Shown here piece after piece: positions 59,324 through 64,000 of a stretch of 64,000 nucleotides of DNA (position 1 is its first letter; every line of letters starts with the position of its first letter). The notes beneath the pieces are model-generated. The model was not told the DNA's origin, did not search any database, and saw only the letters and a list, made by a program, of their open reading frames with translations. The position numbers were made by a program, and so were the translations under genes. The stretch is from Paulownia fortunei (lineage: Eukaryota > Streptophyta > Magnoliopsida > Lamiales > Paulowniaceae): contig CM033115.1 of the NCBI GenBank assembly GCA_019321725.1, forward strand, positions 13,278,673 through 13,342,672, given 5' to 3'.

Positions 59324-59932
59324 CTGTGGCCATCTACCAAATAGATATGATGATATTATACTAATACAATGTGGATGTGGAATTATCGTGCTAACTTGGC
59401 ATCATTGGGATTATTTGATGTGAAATAATATGTGCCGATGATTTATTTTTTTAAGTTGTATGTGCCTCGACAGGAAGTTTTTTTTTTTTTTTTCTTTAGG
59501 TGTAGATAAGTAAATCAAATGTAATAGTTAAATTAGGCATTAACAATTTGAGAATCATTACACATTAATTAGGACATGTATTTGCAACATAAATGCCCTC
59601 ATTTAAGAATTCAACGGGGCATAGATGAGTTTCCGTAAATAGCTGGAAAATCCCAACTTTATTTCCATAATGAGAGAGTTTGAATAGTTAGGATAAAGAT
59701 GAAAAGTCCCTCTTTAACAAATGGGAACAAAATGTCAATAAAGGGTCATTATAATTTTATCAAATACTACAAAATTTACATAATGGCGATTTTTAATATG
59801 CAAATCACCATCTTAAATAAATTTTAGCAACTTGAGATAAACTTTTATAATTGAAAAGACCTAATTTAATTGGCAAAATTAGGACTTGAGATTTTGAGTC
59901 GAGTTCCATCTAAAATATGGATATTAATATAA
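59324..59932. other. AT-rich spacer, no feature seen
   Basis: No coding or repeat structure recognised. Confidence 0.5.
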
Positions 59933-60878
59933 TTTGATATTAGTTTGTTACTATTAGATTTTAATACATAATTATCTAAAAATATTAGATTTAATTATCA
60001 ATACACTTAATTAGTTACTGGTTATGTGATGTTTTATTTTATCATTCACTTAAAAAAAAAAAACTTTTACCCAATTCTCCGATGCTTCTAATCTGAAGAG
60101 GACAAAAAAGGAAGAAGATGCTCATTACAACATTTTTTTCTACGGCTGACAAGAATTTGAAATCAATAAATTTAGATGTAATGACAATAGAAAATTATAA
60201 GGAATGACTTTGGAATTTACTAATAAAATATGATTGAAATTAATATAATTTGATATTAGTTTGTTAATATTAGATTTTAATACATAATTATCTAAAAATA
60301 TTAGATTTTATACATAACTATCAGCACACTTAATTAGTTACTGGTTATGTGATGTTTTATTTTATCATTCACTTAAAAAAAAAAAATTACTCTATTCTCT
60401 AATGCTTCTAATCTAAAGAGGACAAAAAAGGAAGAAGATGGTCATTACCATATTTTTTTCTACGGCTGACAAGAATTTGAAATCAATAAATTTAGATGTA
60501 ATGACAATAGAAAATTATAAGGAATGACTTTGGAATTTACTAATAAAATATGATTGAAATTAATATAATTTGATATTAGTTTGTTAATATTAGATTTTAA
60601 TACATAATTATCTAAAAATATTAGATTTTATACATAACTATCAGCACACTTAATTAGTTACTGGTTATGTGATGTTTTATTTTATCATTCACTTAAAAAA
60701 AAAAAATTACTCTATTCTCTAATGCTTCTAATCTAAAGAGGACAAAAAAGGAAGAAGATGGTCATTACCATATTTTTTTCTACGGCTGACAAGAATTTGA
60801 AATCAATAAATTTAGATGTAATGACAATAGAAAATTATAAGGAATGACTTTGGAATTTACTAATAAAATCGGATTGAA
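59933..60878. repeat. 320-bp unit repeated three times in tandem
   Basis: CTACGGCTGACAAGAATTTG occurs at 60140, 60460 and 60780, exactly 320 apart. Units run from ATTAATATAATTTGATATTAG to GGAATTTACTAATAAAAT. Copies 2 and 3 are almost identical; copy 1 differs more and lacks a few bases near 60000. No coding in the unit. Confidence 0.93.
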
Positions 60879-61394
60879 ATTTTATTTTGTTGCTTAGAAT
60901 AATATTTATAAAGAAAATTCAACTCAACTCGTAATTTTAAAGAGGAATGTAGTAAGAAAACCAGTTAGAAGAAATCACATATTTGGATCTTAATATATGA
61001 TTATGTGAGCACAAATGAGTAATAATTATGCGCAAACTAGCCGGCTTAGTAAACGGATATGTATGAAAAGCACAGACTGTTTAAGTATAAAGATTAATAA
61101 TTTATGAAATATTAATACTTTTTCTACACGTTTGAATAATTGGCTACAGTATAAATTCAAGTATCGACTCTTTTTCTCTATACGTGATATCATTATCTCA
61201 ATTACAACTTTGAGGTCCTTCTACATATTCCAACAAAGCATTTTCAAGGAAAAAGATGTGAAATTTAGGTAAGACTAAAATCCCTAATTTTAATTTTGAA
61301 AACAAAATAATTTGTCCGGATTGAATCCTTCGCCATGGAAATGCCCTCTTCCCCCAACCAATACAACCAACACAGGGCTTAGAAAATGGGATTG
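60879..61394. other. AT-rich spacer, no feature seen
   Basis: No coding or repeat structure recognised; a minus-strand ORF at 61290-61484 overlaps the SINE and looks like chance. Confidence 0.5.
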
Positions 61395-61401
61395 AAAGTT
61401 C

Positions 61402-61507
61402 AGGTAGCTCAGCTGGTTAGAGCAAATAATTGAAAATTCTTGTGCATGAGGTTTAAATCCACTTCTAAGAGGTAAAGGGTCCAAAGGACATGTTGCAATT
61501 AAAAAAA
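61402..61507 (+). mobile_element. tRNA-derived SINE with target duplication
   Basis: Starts AGGTAGCTCAGCTGG, with a perfect polymerase III A box (TAGCTCAGCTGG, 61405-61416). A degraded B box GGTTTAAATCC lies at 61450-61460, 34 bases on. It ends in a run of A and is flanked by AAAGTTC at 61395-61401 and 61508-61514. Total about 106 bp. The missing CG in the B box fits decay of a methylated site. Confidence 0.75.
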
Positions 61508-61514
61508 AAAGTTC

Positions 61515-64000
61515 TTATTCATCAATTGAAAATCAAGACAAATCGGGCATTACAGTGAGACGTGAAAACACTCGATCCCATTCCGACCTTGATATGTTGA
61601 ATCGTCTTGTGCTATATTTACTGAAATTGTTCAAAAGACATGGTTAGAGCCCCAATTGAATGTTCATTGAATAAGACAGATTTCAACATATGTCTAAATA
61701 AAAGTGGTATTTCATGCCTTAAGAAATGCCATTTCATATAAAGTGAGGTAGAGGGAACAATTGTATTCATCATTAAGTAACTAACAACGGAGATAAGGGA
61801 GGTTAAACATCATAGAGCGGTTGATAGAAGTGCAAGGAAGGTCTTTTAACAACTGATAACCTTGAGAACGGTAGTGCCTGCCCTTGCCTTCTTTGTGGGG
61901 GTCCCCATCTACCCCTGCATGAGCTGAGTGAGTTTGATCAAGCTGGTTAATGTAGGTTCTTGAATGTGCATTATTGAAACTCTTAGTGAAATTCAGAAAC
62001 AATAAATTAAAGTTGCTACCACACTATTTAAAAAGGAGAGTGGAAAACTCAAAATATATTAATTTTGATAAATGTTCATTATATTACAGTTCATAAATGA
62101 TAAGAAAATGAAAAAGTAAATGTTTAATGTACTACCACATGTGATCTAAGCGGAGAAAAAATGACTCCGAAATAAAGAAAGTACATAGCCCATATACCCC
62201 ATCTAAAAAGGGGTTAACATAAAGCTACAACCTAAGATTTTGGTTCGAACTAGGGAAAGGTTAAACATCCCCGTCCCCCCATTCTCGGGTATCCAATTGT
62301 ACCACTTATTACCATTATTTATTAACTTCGTATCTTAAAAGAAGAAAGACAAGAAAAAATAAAAATTTAATATAATATGTATGCAAGTGCAATCATAAAT
62401 ATATCTTATTGTTGAGTTTGATTTTCATGTGTAACACCTACATATCCTCTTTTGAGGAATTAGAACTTCGTAGTTCAAACCCGAACTTCAGAACTGAAGT
62501 TATAGATGTGGGATGATCTGGTATGGAGTAAGGAGTGGAAAGGGATAATATCAGTGTGAGAAGACTTTCCAGTAGCAAGAAAAATAGAGAAAATCACAAG
62601 GAGAATCCCTCTTTCTGATAGTAGAAAAGAATAATGAAACCATAAAAAAATTCTCTTTGTGGTAGCGAGGAAGAATATTGAAGTCCTGAAGAAGATATCA
62701 TATTTTGATAGTGGGAAAGAATGTTGAAACCTTAAAAGAAATATATGATAAAGTGTATGAATTGTGTTTCAAAGTAGTGTACATACTTTTGTATATGAGA
62801 AAATTCATATAGAAGCGTCTATGGGATTTATGGAAAAGAATATATAAAATAGTATTTGAGAATGTAAAAGAAATAGTAGACAGAGTAGTGCTTAGGAGTG
62901 TGTGATGAACTATATATATAGTAGTAGGGTTGAGTCATGGAAGTTGGAAGAGACATCAAATTAGAGAATTTCCCAAAATCGTGAGAAGCAAGCAAGCAAG
63001 TCATACAAATGATGCATGATTGGAGTGATATTTTATGGGATGAATGATAATTAAAATGTATGTACTTGCAAGAATACAAACACAAGTGTGATGTTAACGG
63101 ATGTGGTGCAATGATGTGTGAAAGCGTCTGTGTATTAAATTATGCATAAATATTTGTGAAAAAAACTAAATTGTTGACATGTTAGAAATGCCTAGAAAAA
63201 TAACTGTGTGATCATATTGGGCCAAAATGTGTATGAAATGACTAAAGTACCCTTTAGGGGTGACAACTTACAAATATTATTAAAGTGCCTTGGCCAAGAA
63301 TGTATGCTAATGACTGAATTTCCCTTGATGGGAAAAAATATTGAAAATGCTAAAAAATGATTGGCAAAATTTTTGGATCCAATATGCTAAAAATGCATGT
63401 AAATATTTAAAATTCCCTCATTAGGGCTAAAGATGATCCGAGTGCCCTTTGTGGGGCTCAAATGCATGATACCACCTAAAAATGTGTGAAATGTTAAAAA
63501 TTTTCTTATGTAGGTTGGACTAAATGAGATGGTGAACACACCCTTCCATGGGTGGGATGGCTACATTTGAATGCAGTGTGACCATAATGTACTAGACATC
63601 GAGTTTGATAAGGAAAAACAAACTCAAAGGCCCTTAAGTGTGTAAGAGAGATTGCAATATGTCTCTGGATCAAAGACTTATGAAAAATATAATATTTTGA
63701 TGTAATTTATTAAAGGAAAATAATTGGAGGATTGGTGTTGCAGCTCCAAAATCTGGAACTGCAACACCAAGTTAGCCAGAATCTGGAGCTGTTGCCCGAT
63801 ATGCAGAGTCAATCTGAAATTTTGACACTACAGTGCCAGATTACAAAAATGAATGTGAAACTTTGGCATTGTAACGCTAGAATGTAGATTGTTAAATTTT
63901 TCTATTTTCTCTAAATTTGTTTCTTGAACTAAATACTTTTGGTTGTATTCTTATACATAACTGAATAAATAACCAATATATCAGTTTTAATACATGAAAG
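61515..64000. other. Gene-free region, probably transposon-derived at its right end
   Basis: No domain-bearing ORF. 62440-62760 has loosely repeated GGGAAAGAATGTTGAAACC / GAGGAAGAATATTGAAGTCC phrases. 63200-63560 has phrases around AAGTACCCTTTAGGGG, TTTCCCTTGATGGG and GAGTGCCCTTTGTGGGG. 63720-63900 has GC-poor phrases on TGGCACTGTAACGC of the kind seen in plant gypsy LTRs. No ends could be fixed. Confidence 0.45.
63732..63770. repeat. 16-bp stem hairpin
   Basis: TTGGTGTTGCAGCTCC, loop AAAATCT, GGAACTGCAACACCAA; 15 of 16 pairs match, the other is a mismatch near the loop. In probable LTR-type sequence. Confidence 0.8.

Noticed and set aside
59933..60878. Regular direct repeats considered as an array with spacers
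   Set aside because: Units are contiguous 320-mers with no spacers; an ordinary tandem duplication in a plant genome.

Overview
The window is nuclear DNA of a flowering plant. The evidence is spliced genes with GT-AG introns, plant-type fructokinase and B-box genes, and dense, mutually nested LTR retrotransposons of the plant Ty3/gypsy (Athila and chromovirus) and Ty1/copia types. A eudicot, perhaps an asterid, is likely, but the species cannot be fixed from sequence alone. Only three host genes are supported; most of the rest is transposon DNA in several layers of decay.

Layout. 1-8364: the 3' part of an Athila-lineage Ty3/gypsy element on the + strand (gag, protease, RT-RNase H, integrase, a third ORF with its own TATA box, purine tract, 3' LTR). 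8430-10860: decayed Ty1/copia remnant. 11075-12072: truncated copy of an LTR family. 12073-12471 and 19119-19335: two halves of a LINE RNase H region, split by a 6.65-kb minus-strand LTR element (12472-19118) with a perfect CTTCT target duplication and no recognisable protein.

19500-30640 is a tandem segmental duplication carrying two four-exon fructokinase genes (20430-24193, 330 aa; 27246-30519, 345 aa). The second copy has lost the ancestral-type stop and gained a 970-bp Mutator-like element in intron 1. Convergent to it, at 31946-34624 on the minus strand, is a complete three-exon double B-box gene of the BBX24/STO type. The fructokinases phosphorylate fructose in sugar metabolism; the B-box protein is expected to act in light signalling. 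No functional link between them is visible. 34625-40190 is AT-rich intergenic DNA with simple and short tandem repeats.

40190-59323 is a transposon nest. A Ty1/copia element (40257-45401, +) sits in what looks like a CACTA-type DNA transposon end (to 46071). Next to it lies a minus-strand chromovirus (46335-59323) whose gag is split by a minus-strand Ty1/copia element (50907-58264). That inner element carries a GC-rich minisatellite in its leader and has lost much of its 3' LTR. 59324-64000 has no gene but holds a 320-bp triplication, a tRNA-derived SINE with target duplication, and a strong hairpin.

Coordinates were worked out by eye from the sequence. No alignments or database searches were run, so the lineage names are family-level judgements.
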